Source of the DNA: Saccopteryx bilineata
Taxonomy: Eukaryota > Chordata > Mammalia > Chiroptera > Emballonuridae
DNA length: 64,000 bases
Assembly (NCBI RefSeq): GCF_036850765.1
Contig: NC_089496.1
Coordinates: forward strand, 103,440,267 to 103,504,266
Reading direction: 5' to 3'
Every line of letters starts with the position of its first letter. Position 1 is the first letter of the stretch. Positions 47,266-58,849 of the stretch are shown piece after piece. The position numbers and the translations under genes were made by a program. A model generated the notes under the pieces. The model saw only the letters and a list, made by a program, of their open reading frames with translations, searched no databases and was not told the origin of the DNA.

Positions 47266-47656
47266 ATTGCCTTGGCTGGTTGGCTCAGCTGTAGAGCATC
47301 GGCCCAGTGTGTGTAAGTCCTGGGTTCGATTCCTGGCCAGGGCACACAGAAGTGCCCATCTGCTTCTTCACCCCTCCCTCTCTCCTTCTTCTCTGTCTCT
47401 CTCTTCCCCTCCTGCAGCCAAGGCTTCCTTGGAGCAAAGTTGGCCTGGGTGCTGAGGACGGCTCTGTGGCCTCTCCCTCAGGCACTAGAATGGCTCTGGT
47501 TGTAATAGAGCAACACCAGAAGGGCAGAGCATCGCCCCCTGGTGGGCATGCCGGGTGGATCCCGGTCAGGCGCATGTGGGAGTCTGTCTGACTGCCTCCT
47601 TGCTTCTAACTTTGAAGAAAATACAAAAATAAAATAAATAATAAAATAAATTTAAA
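47266..47656 (+). mobile_element. Bat tRNA-derived SINE, long type, with CTCF-like core
   Basis: The head 'ccttggctggttggctcag' carries a few substitutions, and the body and tail (AAATAAAATAAA type) are complete. A perfect 12-bp target-site duplication, AAGAATGCTGCA, is at 47254-47265 and 47657-47668 inside antisense L1 text. The CTCF-like 13-mer at 47533-47545 is intact although the rest of the copy is more diverged than 18434. Confidence 0.95.
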
Positions 47657-48021
47657 AAGAATGCTGCAGTCATCAATGTGGCGAGTGCATGTTTGCAGAC
47701 ATTCTGAAATATTTGTAAGGTAAATTCCCAGATTAAAATTGCCGGGTCAAAATGGGTACACATTTAAGATATTAATAATTTTGTGCAATTACCTTCCAAG
47801 AGTTTGTCTCAAGGTACACTCCAAATGACATATGAGAGTACCCTTGTCCCCTTCTCCTGGCAAGCCAGGGCATTAATAGTACTGAGCCAACTGATAGGTG
47901 AACTGTGGCATCTTGCTTTTTCTAATTTGCAGATGTTTAAAAGGCTTTGGGGATTTCTTCTTCTGCCTGTTTGTCTTCTAATATTTCCCTAATAGTTCAT
48001 TTTTTTCTATATATTTCATAC

Positions 48022-48184
48022 TTTAAAAAAATATATTTATTTTATTGATTTTAGAGAGAGAAAGGGAAAATGTAGGAGAGACAAGAACACTCATTCCTAT
48101 AGGTGCCCTGACCAGGGATTGAACCAGCAACCTCTGCACTTTGGGACAATGATGCTCTAACCAACTGAGCTATCTGGCCAGGGC
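48022..48184 (-). mobile_element. Bat tRNA-derived SINE, third head type, antisense
   Basis: The right end reads '…accaactgagctatctggccagggc', the reverse of the head seen at 6213. The left end is an A/T-rich tail with GA-rich body. The flanks show only an approximate repeat ('agttcatttttttc' and 'agtttggttctttc'), so it is an old insertion. Confidence 0.88.
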
Positions 48185-48650
48185 AGTTTGGTTCTTTCTT
48201 GTGGGGTATATATAAAATATATAGGACTTTTTATGTAACAGAAAATCAGATTTTGTCATATATGTTGCAATCTTCTGTCCATTTTGTCCTTTGCCTTTTG
48301 ACTTTGTTTACAGTATTTTTTGTTGCCCAAATGTTATCAAAATTTTCTGTAGTTCAATACACTTTTCCTTTACAGCTTTTAGGTTTTATGCCTTCAACAG
48401 AGAGGACTTCTGGGTTCTGAGGTAATTATTAAGAAACAAAACTCACATTTTCTGGTACTTCTCTTATTTTATGTTTAAAGTTTTAATCCATCTAGAATTT
48501 ATTTTGGAATGGAATTTGTGTTTATTCCAGACGGCATTCAGTTGCCTTCAGTTCATTTATTGATTGACCCATCTTTTCCCCATTGCTTTGATGTTTGTTT
48601 TTCATCTTTTGAAGGTAATTATTTTCAATAAAAAGGCTAAAGCAGACATC

Positions 48651-49335
48651 ATTAGGTCCTAGTTTTGAAAAAAAATTTTAGTAAGTTTATTCAATTTGGA
48701 AGCGACAGGGGGAAACAAAATCTTTTATATAAAACTCTTATTCCAGTCAGTGTTTTGCTACTTTTTTCCCCCCTTCAAACTGAAGAACTCGTATGTCAAA
48801 TGTTTATGAGGGTCTCTTAAATAAAATTTACTTTCATTCATCTTTTATTTCTAAATGATATGGTTGGAATTCCAAATGTAGAATGACAATAAATTCTCTG
48901 CAATGCAGAAAAGGGTAAGGATAGCCATTTGTATCATTACCTTTAATTATTCAAAAACTGTTTCTAGAGACAACTCTTTATTTTCCTTTTGAAATTTTGC
49001 TTGGGAACATCTCCCAGATTTCAACCACATTTTTTCAAAATTAATCTTACGGGTTAACTAAAAGAATCATGGGAAATTTTCATGTGAGCTCATCATTAGT
49101 TCTCTATGCTACCGAATGGAGTCAGTGTTCCTCAATGACGTGAAGTTCTGCCCTCACAAGAAGCTAGTACTGAAGTGCCATCAGTTGGTGCTGCTATAAT
49201 TAACTCAAGAATACTTACCTGGTTACTTCAACTTCAGTAACCTTAAAAGATCCAAAATCATTCCTTAAAAAATGGGGGGCAGGGAGCATGGACTTCATGA
49301 GCCCTTGGTAGACATCACTCATTGGTCATGGCACT
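48651..49335. other. Unique AT-rich sequence
   Basis: Nothing recognised on either strand. Confidence 0.4.
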
Positions 49336-49339
49336 ATTT

Positions 49340-49460
49340 CCACTTGTCCGTCTTTCCATTTCTGTATTACTAGAGTTTAGAACAGTGCTTGTTGGCACAT
49401 AGTAGGTGGTCAATTTGTTGAGTGGGAGAAAGGAAGAATGAATGGATGGATGGATATTGG
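49340..49460 (+). repeat. L2 3' fragment
   Basis: 'Agtttagaacagtgcttgttggcacatagtaggtggtcaa' is L2 3' text, followed by a (GGAT)n-like run (49438-49453). Confidence 0.7.
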
Positions 49461-51100
49461 ATTGGACCAATGGATGGATGAGAGAGCCCAAAGGAATCTT
49501 CGCCCACTTCCACGACACAACAGCAAGTGTTAATTGATGGATTACCATCCAGGATGAAATCTGTTTACCATGCTGTACTGAAGGTTATATTTTGGACTCA
49601 TTCTTCCTGACTGGTCAATGAGAGACATATATATTGTATAAAGCACGTCAGTCAGAAAAGCTTATCTTGCCTAGTGTTCTCATCAAAATAATTTATTTAT
49701 GTTTGCATCACGATATAACTTGAAGACCTATTTCTATATCTAGAGTCTTGTATCTTATATATGACTCCTAATCAGAAGTTGATTGATGCACCCCGTTTCA
49801 ATTAGGGACCACTCGAGGCTTCCTTTGTTTTCATTAATTGCAAATATAAATCAAATTAGAGGGGGCTCCTCCCTTCATCAAGGACAATAGCAGTGTTTTT
49901 GTAATAACCATGGTTGCAATATTTGAAAGTGCAGATAATTAAAATCTCAGCATGCTGCCATTCAACAACAAAAAAGTAAAGCCTTCCTACATGGTATTTC
50001 AAAGAACCAGCCTCTAGACTCCTCCCTCCCCTTCTTCCTCTAACATGCATTTAGGGAGGACCTGGACCTGTGACCTGTAAGTGGTCAGGAAGCAAAGTGA
50101 GCAGCTATTTAGTTCTGTTCAGTGTGCAAACAGCGGAGCAGGCTAAGTAGACAAGTACACAAGTCCCTGCAGTCAGGGGCGATAAGCCCTCACTGAAGGA
50201 AACGAATGAAGAAGCTGATTAAGCATGCTTATCAGATTTGGGTAGACTGCCTGCAATTTGAGATGAACATTTATTTCTGCCTGTTCCCCATTTACCCTGG
50301 CGATGTTTTTTGAAGTCCTCATTTCCAAGGTTCAACTCCCAGTGCCTATTTAAAAATAAATAAAAACCTTCACTTTAAAGAAGGCTCCTTTAAAAGATAA
50401 CATCACTGTTTATAATAGATATCTGTAACAACCGTATAGATCTTAATAAAAATCACCTGATCACTCATTCAGCTAATACCTGCATGTCCATTATATACCA
50501 GGCACAGTTAATGTTGGGGCTACAATGACTAGAGGCTCCAACTCTTTGCTACAAACCCTTAGTATATTTTTATAAAAATAACCATTAGACCTCCAACAAG
50601 GACAAACAAATGTACAAGATGGGGGTCTGCTATGGGTCAGCAAAGACCAAATGAGGGGGTCTTCATGGAATGAATGAGCAGGACTGGAATAAACGCCAGT
50701 CAAAACAACGTATTCCCGCGATGCCCACCCCATGGAAGATTTGAGGTGATTCAGAGATATCTACAATTGTAATGATTAAATAAATGAGTCAGGACACGGA
50801 GAAATATGGATATTGAAATAATAAAGGTAGAAGTCAATGTACCATTTAGAAATGCACTACTCTGAAGTTCATTTAATTACTAGATGTCAAACATGAGTGA
50901 CTCCCAAGCTGAAGAGTAACTTAGGTGAATGAAGCCTGTTCAACGCATCAATTCATTGCACTGGTAGGAAGAACTGAATGCAAAGGCTGATGGGCATTTA
51001 TTTATACAACTATTGGGAGTCTGTGGGAATCAACAGAGAGTCCCAAGTTATTTGAGGTGAATAATAATAAATACTTAGTCCATAATAATGTTGAAAGATA
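49461..51100. other. Unique intergenic sequence
   Basis: No gene supported. 49590-49860 is AT-rich and repeat-free. 50455-50540 ('actcattcagctaatacctgc…') may be an L2 or MER-type fragment. Confidence 0.36.
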
Positions 51101-51440
51101 AGGATTATAAAAAAGGTTAAAATAACATACTAATATCCTAAAATAGGGATAGCCATGCAACAGCCAATCAGAAAGGAGTGGTACCCAGCTGTGGTTTAGT
51201 ATGGCGGCTTTTGACAGAAGATGTGTTCTGCGCATGTGAGGGACACCACGAGTGGGGTCACTCCTACTATTGAGACCAATAAGTAACAGGCACGAAGAAG
51301 TAGAAGGTGTAATTCCAAGGAAGTCTGGTTTAGACATCTAGACACAAGAGTTGAAAGCTCAAAATACTGCGCTATCACGGTTCCCACGCGACTGCCGCAC
51401 CTCCCGCAGTAACATCCCACACTCGCCCAAGAGCTCTTAC
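51101..51440 (-). other. Unassigned promoter-like segment, possibly a retroviral-type LTR
   Basis: Read on the minus strand, the segment has a YY1-like AAGCCGCCAT (about 51200-51209), a CCAAT-type CTGATTGGCTG (about 51158-51168) and more CpG (51375-51430) than the AT-rich flanks. A 111-codon minus-strand ORF crosses it without recognised domains. The texture suggests an LTR or other retroelement promoter, but I could not find terminal TG…CA ends or flanking duplications. Confidence 0.25.
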
Positions 51441-52115
51441 CAGCGCAGTTCTAATTAGTATTAATTCCAATATTTTTATTTAAAGTCTAGTCACTTAAAG
51501 TCAAAGTGACATCTTAATGCCATCTCGGCACAGCAATTCGCTCAGAATAAGAAGAGAGCTTCGTTTTTGGAAAGACTTACTGCTAGATTTCAGACCACAG
51601 CTTTTTTTAATTAAAATACATGGGTTGTCTTCACAAACTCTTCCTGAATATTTCATGTGTTTTGAGCTTTATTTGCTGTACATATCTTCACAGTGTGCAT
51701 ATTATTCAAATATTCCTAACAGATGGTCTCAAGTGCTACATATTACATAGCATTAAGTGAATAGCTTGGTAAACAAATGAGTCAAGGATTAAAATATTTT
51801 ACAGCTTATAAATCATGAAAGATGTTCAATAACAGTACATTAATAAAAAAGAAACCCTTTAAATGTAAACATAAAAACATTAAATGCCGCTATTGGATCA
51901 GTCGATGGTTTATGACGAATTCTCTCCTAAAAGAGGTGCTCGTCCCGTGTGGTCTCAGACATTGTCACCTACCTTACTCTGAGGTTGACAACTAGCTCAC
52001 CTGAGAGCCTGGACTCCTCCTCCAACTTCAGGGGCTTTATCTGCCATTTCCCCCTCATTAACACCTCCTTCACAACTAGAAAAGGAAATGAAATTCATAA
52101 GCCAATCTTGTTACT
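51441..52115. other. Unique AT-rich sequence
   Basis: Nothing recognised. 51600-51870 is rich in ATTA/TAAT words. Confidence 0.4.
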
Positions 52116-52123
52116 CTCTAGAC

Positions 52124-52229
52124 CAGCGGTTCTAGAAATACATATGTATTTCCGATGGCTTTAAGCAACCCCTGTGTTTTGGTCATTCGACCCCCACCGG
52201 GATCGCGACCCACAGGTTGAGAACCGCTG
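52124..52229 (-). mobile_element. SPIN-type hAT MITE, internally deleted
   Basis: The right end, read in reverse, is CAGCGGTTCTCAACCTGTGG followed by GTCGCGA, the terminal inverted repeat of SPIN hAT elements. The left end keeps only CAGCGGTTCT of the inverted repeat before running into a palindrome (AAATACATATGTATTT). A perfect 8-bp duplication, CTCTAGAC, is at 52116-52123 and 52230-52237. At 106 bp it is about half the usual length of non-autonomous SPIN elements, with one side deleted. Confidence 0.93.
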
Positions 52230-52237
52230 CTCTAGAC

Positions 52238-52484
52238 TAATGTCAGCAAAAGGTTGCTGACAGCGGTTGAAACGACATCATTCAAGGTGAGGATTCTGAA
52301 TCAGCTGTGGTTTTTGATGATCGAGTCCTCTTTCTATGATAGGCTAATGTTGGACATTGACATTGCCATGGAGGGTTTGCAATTTTGCATGACGATCAAA
52401 ACAAACAAAAGATTTAAAAAATGCAAACCTGACCACTTGGCCAGTGTTCAGATGTCTTTGAATCCATTTTACACAATCCTTTTT
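52238..52484. other. Unique sequence
   Basis: Nothing recognised. The 83-codon ORF (52254-52505) has no support. Confidence 0.4.
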
Positions 52485-52960
52485 CATTTAAATTTATTGG
52501 GATGACATTGCTTCGCAAAAGCGCACAGGTTTCAAGTGTACAACCCAATCTAACACCCTCTGCCCCCAGCAGTTTCTCTCTGTCCCCTCTTCCCCGTTCT
52601 GCCCTCCTCCACCTACCCCCCCTTTCCCTCCGGCTACCACCACACTCTTGTCCGTGTCTGTTGTATGTGTTTTTGGCTATTCAGTTCACCTTCTTTCGTC
52701 CAGTTTCCTCGCCTCCCTCCCCTCTGACAGCTATCCGTCTGTTCCATGTGTCCACGCTTGTTTCTACTTTGTTCGTCAGTTTATTGTGTTCATCTTCCTC
52801 TGCTGAGATTTCACTTAGTGTAATAATCTCCAGGATCATCCACGCTGTCCCAAAAGGTTAACATTTCCTTCCTTTTGTATGGCTGCGCAGTATTCCACTG
52901 TGTAAACGTACCAGTTTGTTCACTGCTCGTCCACTGACAGGCACTATTAATGGACTAGCC
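52485..52960 (-). mobile_element. Antisense L1 3' end
   Basis: 'Aatttattgggatgacattgcttcgc', 'aggtttcaagtgtacaacc', 'tcacttagtgtaataatctcc', 'cacgctgtcccaaaagg' and 'gcgcagtattccactgtgtaaa' are the reverse complement of the L1 3' UTR and ORF2 end. The 119-codon plus-strand ORF lies wholly within it and is a shadow. Confidence 0.85.
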
Positions 52961-54124
52961 ACGACCCCACTAAGGAACAAAAGCCAATAAAACCCTCTCC
53001 TGGTGGCTGTTCTCTCATGCCACCCTGATTTGGAATTACGTTACTGAACCAGATGTGGAATGGCCTTTTCCTGATCATCTGCTGTTTCTAACATATGTGC
53101 AAAATTTAGCAAGACTTTTAAAGTTTATTCTAGACTTCCCTCGAAGTGAGAACTCAACCCAGTTTTGATTGTGAAAAAGAATGTATACTTTGTATGAACT
53201 TATTGCCAAAATGATTAGAACTGGCGAAGTTACAAAGTGCCTGTTCCATGACACCTCACCTAAAGTCACAAGTTGGCTTTAGCTGTTGTATGAAAGTTCA
53301 TAACCCAGTTTCACACATATATTCAAAACTTTATTCTACCACATTCCATCTGCACCCACACTATTTCCTCTTCCGTAGTAACACCTGTGGCCTCCCGAAC
53401 AGAACTCTGGGAGGCCGAGAAAATGCCCTCCTCAACCAAACACGGCATTGCCAAGTCAGAACGAAAGGAACGCACCCTGGCAGCCTCCCATGAAGGCTGA
53501 GGCACGTTTCTGCCCTCTCCACCACAACAGCAAACCTTCCCGCGCAAATAAGCAACCTGGACCCTGTCTGACGTCGGTCCACACCCACCACCACTGAAAA
53601 CCTCGGACAGAGACACCTGCTTCTCAGCATAATTTCTGACTTTTGAACGTGCCTACCAAATGATGAATTTGCTGAAAATTTCAGAACCAAATCGTGGGGC
53701 ATGAGAAGTGCAAGTCGGAATTGAGTACTTCTAGTTCACATGATCATAATAAGTATATAAAAATGGTACTTTTAAATATTAACTGTCCATCATAACAATG
53801 GGAAAGTACGGCATTGGTGTTACCACATAAAGTCAATTGGAAAAAATATGTAGAGTGCTGGGCATCCAGGCTATAAGCCCACTGCTTTGACAAACTGAAC
53901 AGAAACATCTTGGAGATGGGCACTGCATAAAAACAAAGCCTACATGAAAAATGGCCACTTGAAGGGGTAAATCAGATGGGCCCTCCCAGACCCATACAGA
54001 CTAGGAAGGTGTGATAGCCTGCAGAGAAATCCTTTGTTCCAAATGTGTGTGATTTATGTCCAAGACTAGTATGTATGGATCACATCTCATAATATAGACT
54101 ACAACTGCCTACCACGATGCCTAA
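52961..54124. other. Unique sequence beyond the 3' end of RAB11FIP2
   Basis: No gene supported. Opposed ORFs at 53248-53702 shadow each other. A TTTATT (AATAAA on the minus strand) at 53330-53335 is the only canonical poly(A) signal I found between 53.3 kb and the stop codon of RAB11FIP2. Confidence 0.38.
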
Positions 54125-54156
54125 ACACACACACACACACACATACACACACACAT
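54125..54156 (+). repeat. (CA)n microsatellite
   Basis: About 16 CA units with one TA interruption, an alternating purine-pyrimidine run of 32 bp just beyond the likely 3' end of RAB11FIP2. Confidence 0.95.
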
Positions 54157-54539
54157 CCTAGGTCCTTAGATTCCCATTTCCCTTGGACAGGCAGGTGTAT
54201 ATACATGGACACTATGTTGAGAAAACACTGGGCATAGGCCTTAGCCTATATATATATAAATACTTACATGTTACTTTCTACCAAACCATAGCTGCATCCC
54301 GGTGAGAGAATATCTCAAACAGAGGGCATTCACACTTTCATTGGAGAATGTCCACTCTAAGGTACTTACATACTCGTCTCTGAAAATTCAGACCTATTTC
54401 ACAGTGAATGAGATTGTACGTCTTGCAGAATACTTGGTACAATGTACCAAATAAGAGGCATCCTAACTATTTTTAAAAGACAAGGAAAACTCATGTATAA
54501 ATGCACATGCCACACTGTTTTATCTGCAATATGAAATCA

Positions 54540-57500
54540 GACAACTGAGTTAAGATTAAACACTTTAATCAACTATAATAAATCAATATATATTATATAA
54601 AAAGTCTGATTCATGCATCAGATTACATAAATTATACAACTGTCACATTATGCAATGCTTACATACTTTTGAGTTTGTACCTGTAAAAATGTATACAAGT
54701 TACTAGAGCATTTGACTTAGCAAGTGTAATACTCTTCAGTTATAAATAATGCTTATATCTTTCAAGTACCTGCTAAATATATACATTTCCAGATCTGCAG
54801 CATATTTTTGTACCTCAAAATACAAACCATCTGGAAGCTTCGAAGATTAATAGGTCCAATGTATCATTTGTTACAAACTTCAATTCCAAGGTAAGAGTGG
54901 ATTTTCTGACATAGAAATGAAATAAAATGCCAGCTCTGGTTTAATATACTTGGAGAGCTTCTCCACTACTTATTAAATACACAAGAAAACCCTCCAGATG
55001 CAGATTAATTAGTTAAGGTACTACCTATTGCATATTAAATACTTCCAATCATTGCATCTGGATTATGAAAGCTATAAATCTTGAAAACGGGGCTTTCCAA
55101 TGTGTGCTGACAGACCCTCACATCTACCATCACGAACAGCAGCGCTGTGGTCCTCTACCTCTCACTTCAAAGAGACCGAGTGAGCGAGCATGCTTTACAC
55201 TTCACTTACACACGCACAAGGGACACCTAGCATATCTATAAGACCTCTGAGTACGCAGACATCAAAGCATCAGCTTGATTTACAAATCCAAGGTCAGCAG
55301 CTTTTCCTAAGAAGCTACAGAGGAAAATAAAAGCTCTAGTACTAGAGATATTAAAGTACTAGAGATATTAAAGACAGGTATTTTAAAATTTGTTTAGATT
55401 CTCCTTGCTAAAGAATAAGCACCCTTAGTGGGTTGGTGGGCAGGGGGGTGTGAGGGCAGAGGAGTTGGTGAAGGCAGGATGTGAGGAGAGCAAGGCCATC
55501 ACTAATGAGCTGGGTTTTCCTTAGGTTTCCACTCACGAAACCCTTTTAAATACAAGGCAACATTTTCCCAGCTGGAAAATTACAATGAAATCCTCACTTG
55601 CTGCCTAAAGCAATAGATGTAGTGATGTGCAACCTACGGATAATGCTACATTCCTGGGGAAATGGCAACACTAGGCTCAGTGGAAAGTACAGCAGCCAGA
55701 AGCAATACTGGAATGTTTCGCATGAGTGGGAGACATGTCAGTTTATGTACAATCCTAGATACGACCCTGCTCGTCAATGAACGAACCTGGAAGCACAGCA
55801 GAAGGAAAGTATGGTCAATATTTTCAAAACTGAATTTGAAAGCTGGGAAGTGAACTTCCTGTAAAATAATACTATTTTAAAAGTAGTAGAAATATTTTAA
55901 TTATATAACAGAATTGTATTAAGATAGGCTTGAGTACATATCGATTCTGTGTTTTTTAAAAAAATCCTCTTACTGGTAGAAATATTTTTGAGCATGCACT
56001 TTTTAAGCATAAATAAATCCATTTATACGTCTATAGACTGCTGTGAATTATTTAATGAGCACATATATTTTACTTCCATTTCTAAGCTACTAACAAAATA
56101 TACCTTTAGAACAGTTAATAGTTATATTTTGGAAAATAAACTAAGGTGATCTTTTTGGTCTCTCTTCTACAATGCTCAAAAATAAAACTACAGTTTGCAC
56201 TTCTGCCCAAACACAGGAAATACTGATATGTTTACTGGGAAATTCCTTTTCACTTTTTGTATTTCGTTTGTTATATTGACAGATTATGAAAATATATAAT
56301 ATATGTACTCTGGATGATGAGTAAAAATCCATAAACATCCCAACAGAAGAATTTTAGGCAGTGACAAATGCAGATTAAGTTTTCGATAGAATTCTTGTCT
56401 CAGATTTAAAGATAAAAATATTGAGTCAGTTACAACCAAATCACTCACATATAGATAAGTCTAGCTCATAACGAATTTTTTTAGTTCTTAGCAGTTTTTA
56501 TACAAGCAAAGAATGTCTCCTTAAAAATGAACTTCTTCATAAAAAGAGCAACAGTTGCTTGAACCATCCTTTCTAATGAGCTCTATTCACATAAAACATA
56601 TCCCCAATATAAAACCAACGTCTTGGTTCATTCTATAAAGAGCAAATTTGGCCAAAGCATATTAAAATACCTGCAAATAATCCTTCTTAATACTAAAAAA
56701 CATGCATTTTGTATATTAAAAAAGTGTAAAACAAGCTTCAATTACGCTAATAGAGGAAACAAAGACTAAGAATTTAGTAATTTTAATAAATGCTAATTAA
56801 AAATGGTACCATGTTAAAAATAATTATTATTAAGATTTCAAATGGGAGAATAAAACTCTACACCCGAGTTTGAGGCTTATTAAAGAAATATATAAGAAGA
56901 AAATAGTTGGTAAAGCTATTTTTCCTTCTCCATCTCATTATTTAATTTTTGAATTTGGGGGAAATTTTCAGAATTTCAAAATGTATGTTCTCATAGCAAA
57001 ACTAAAGGAATTCAGAAAATACAAGTAACAAGGGATTGTAGCTTCTGAACTGACTATAAGCTTGGCCAAGGATTATCTGATCCAAAATATTAAAATAAGC
57101 AAAACTATATTTGCCTTGAATTTAACTTTCAATGAAGTCTTAGAACAGATACATACTAGATAATAATGCACTTCATTAAAAGATTCAGAAATATATGTTG
57201 CCATATTCAGCTGTGTTTTTTCATTTTAAATTCAGAAAAGACAGATTGTTTCGTAGTATTTTATATTTTTAAGGTAAAAAATAGACAGTAATTAGTAATA
57301 TGTTGATAACCATTGTTTCTCATGTTAAATTTCAGACCAACTGTACAAATATAGAGAAAGAATTCATGGAAGCAATCAACATTTTTGGGGAGCAGATTTA
57401 TAAAGAAATTCGACATGTAATTTTATGATTAATCAATTCTTAAAGGGTAAGTGCAGGATCATGTATAACATCATGCTCATAAAGATCTGTTCTAAAAACT

Positions 57501-58621
57501 CACTCCTTTAGTAACTGTTATTTTGGTTCAAGACCCAAATGCAACCATCTGTTCTGCTATTTCTGTAACTTGAAACCAAGCCTGACTCCGTATTCCTAGA
57601 ATGTGCCCACTTCTTTGGGTTATCAGACATGGGATGATCATCTACTTTCCCTCCCCCCACAAGTTATCTTCGGCTTTAATGTTTCATATTTTCTTTGCCA
57701 ATGATTTATAAGCATTCAGAATCTCAACAAATTACATTAGCTTATCTACTGCTGATAGCTGAGGCGAAACTCAAATGCTGAGATTAAAAAATGAATTCAA
57801 GAAATCCATGCTCTTGTGAAGTTAATGAAGTTTCCTAAAATATGTCCTTCTCTGAAAAAGGACTGTGGAGGATTACTGTTGGGTAAAGAGGAAAATTTAT
57901 GCTGGAGTAATACATAGTAGCAGCTCATTTTGAAACCAAGGTTTGCATCGTCAAGAGTGACTTGAAGCGGCTTCTCTGCAACAAGCCAAATACTGTCGCA
58001 GCGACGAGGGCTTGTTTTGCATCAGTAGAGCACACATCCATTTTCAAATCAAGAAATCGGTGTCCTAACATTAGAGGCAACCAGTTGTTTTTAAATGTTC
58101 TAAAAACACATGTATACGTGAGGTATATGCATGTATTTTATATGCAGATACATGAACTGATATTCACGTACATCTACGTACATAAAATAGGAACTGTTTC
58201 TAAAGTAGTGTTTACAATGAGCAGTGTTCCTGCAGCTGAACGGCCGACACGTGAATGAGAAGCCAACCATAGCATCAGCTCTCGCGATACCGACTTATGA
58301 GAAATCTATTCCTGAGGAGTAAGTCATGCCCTTCTGAAGACACTTCTGGTCCTACGGCAGAGGAGTGGGCTGGCTCCGGCACCTAAGGAAATCCTAGAAA
58401 CTGCTTCTTTATCAAGAATCTGGCCCATTTTCACTTGAAAAGGTTCAATCATTTAGCTCACTTCAAAGATCACTCTTGGCAGTCCCAGCTAATAGTGACA
58501 GGGAAAACAACTTTTCACAGCGGAGGAGCGTGTAATGAAACTGAAAGTGTAGTCTTTCTTTCCTTCTCTTTCCTCCTCTCACCCTCCACCCCCCAGTTAC
58601 AAACACAGTACAATTGGCTTG
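54540..58621 (-). other. RAB11FIP2: RAB11FIP2 3' UTR (probable extent)
   Basis: AT-rich, almost repeat-free sequence directly downstream of the RAB11FIP2 stop codon on the minus strand. The left limit is an inference. ATTAAA on the minus strand (plus TTTAAT, 54564-54569) is followed, in transcript order, by GT-rich sequence at 54485-54540, a plausible cleavage context. It gives a UTR of about 4.1 kb, close to what I recall for mammalian RAB11FIP2. Other ATTAAA signals (about 54938, 55885, 56049, 56773, 56880, 57675) could give shorter forms. No AATAAA occurs within this span. ORFs on the plus strand here are unsupported. Confidence 0.6.
54564..54569 (-). terminator. Candidate distal poly(A) signal (ATTAAA) of RAB11FIP2
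   Basis: The minus strand reads ATTAAA here, the commonest variant signal. The sequence about 20-70 nt downstream in transcript order is GT-rich (GTGTGG and TGTGCATTTATAC near 54495-54515). Chosen over the AATAAA at 53330-53335 because of the expected UTR length. Unconfirmed. Confidence 0.4.
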
Positions 58622-58849
58622 TTAACTGTTGGAGAATTTGCCAGCCTTCCGGGACGGCTCGTACGGCACCCTGAGAATGCTGGGCGTCTCCTCCATCACC
58701 CTCACGAGCAGGTTGTCGATGTAGTCCTCCAGCTCCCGGATGTGGGTGTCCCTCCGCCTGACCAGCTCCTTGTGTCTCACCAGCTCCTGCAGGATCTCCT
58801 CGTAGGTCAGACTACGGTACCCTGCCGTGGCGTCGAAAGGGTTGCTGTC
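58622..58849 (-). CDS. RAB11FIP2: RAB11FIP2 terminal coding exon (C-terminal 75 residues)
   Basis: Encodes the C-terminus of Rab11 family-interacting protein 2, a class I FIP of about 510 residues that binds Rab11 and myosin Vb on recycling endosomes and supports return of cargo to the plasma membrane. The exon starts after a polypyrimidine-CAG acceptor (TTTCTCCTGTTCCAG on the minus strand, AG at 58850-58851) in phase 0 with DSNPFDATAGYRSLTYEE and ends FSNS before TAA (58622-58624). NPF at residues 3-5 of the exon is an EH-domain ligand motif. A charged coiled-coil segment (RHKELVRRRDTHIRELEDY) leads into the Rab11-binding core YIDNLLVRVMEETPSIL. The basic tail PYEPSRKAGKFSNS matches FIP2, not FIP1/RCP or FIP5, as I recall them. 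The N-terminal C2 domain and middle exons lie to the right, outside this window. The 8 codons before the exon in the open frame are intron, so a start at 58873 is wrong. No disruption is seen. Confidence 0.95.
   Translation of the reverse strand, partial: DSNPFDATAGYRSLTYEEILQELVRHKELVRRRDTHIRELEDYIDNLLVRVMEETPSILRVPYEPSRKAGKFSNS

Larger units (their letters stand above)
46960..48650 (-). mobile_element. Old antisense L1-type element, split by two SINEs
   Basis: 'Ttcttcagaaataaccaccgtctcatg', 'agtgctacacagtattattc', 'aagaatgctgcaattg', 'gttttaatccatctagaatttattttgg' and 'ttgattgacccatcttttccccattg' match antisense L1 text over about 1.1 kb once the SINEs at 47266-47656 and 48022-48184 are removed. 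No intact frame remains. Confidence 0.75.

Noticed and set aside
52502..52861. 119-codon serine/proline-rich plus-strand ORF
   Set aside because: It lies wholly within an antisense L1 3' end.
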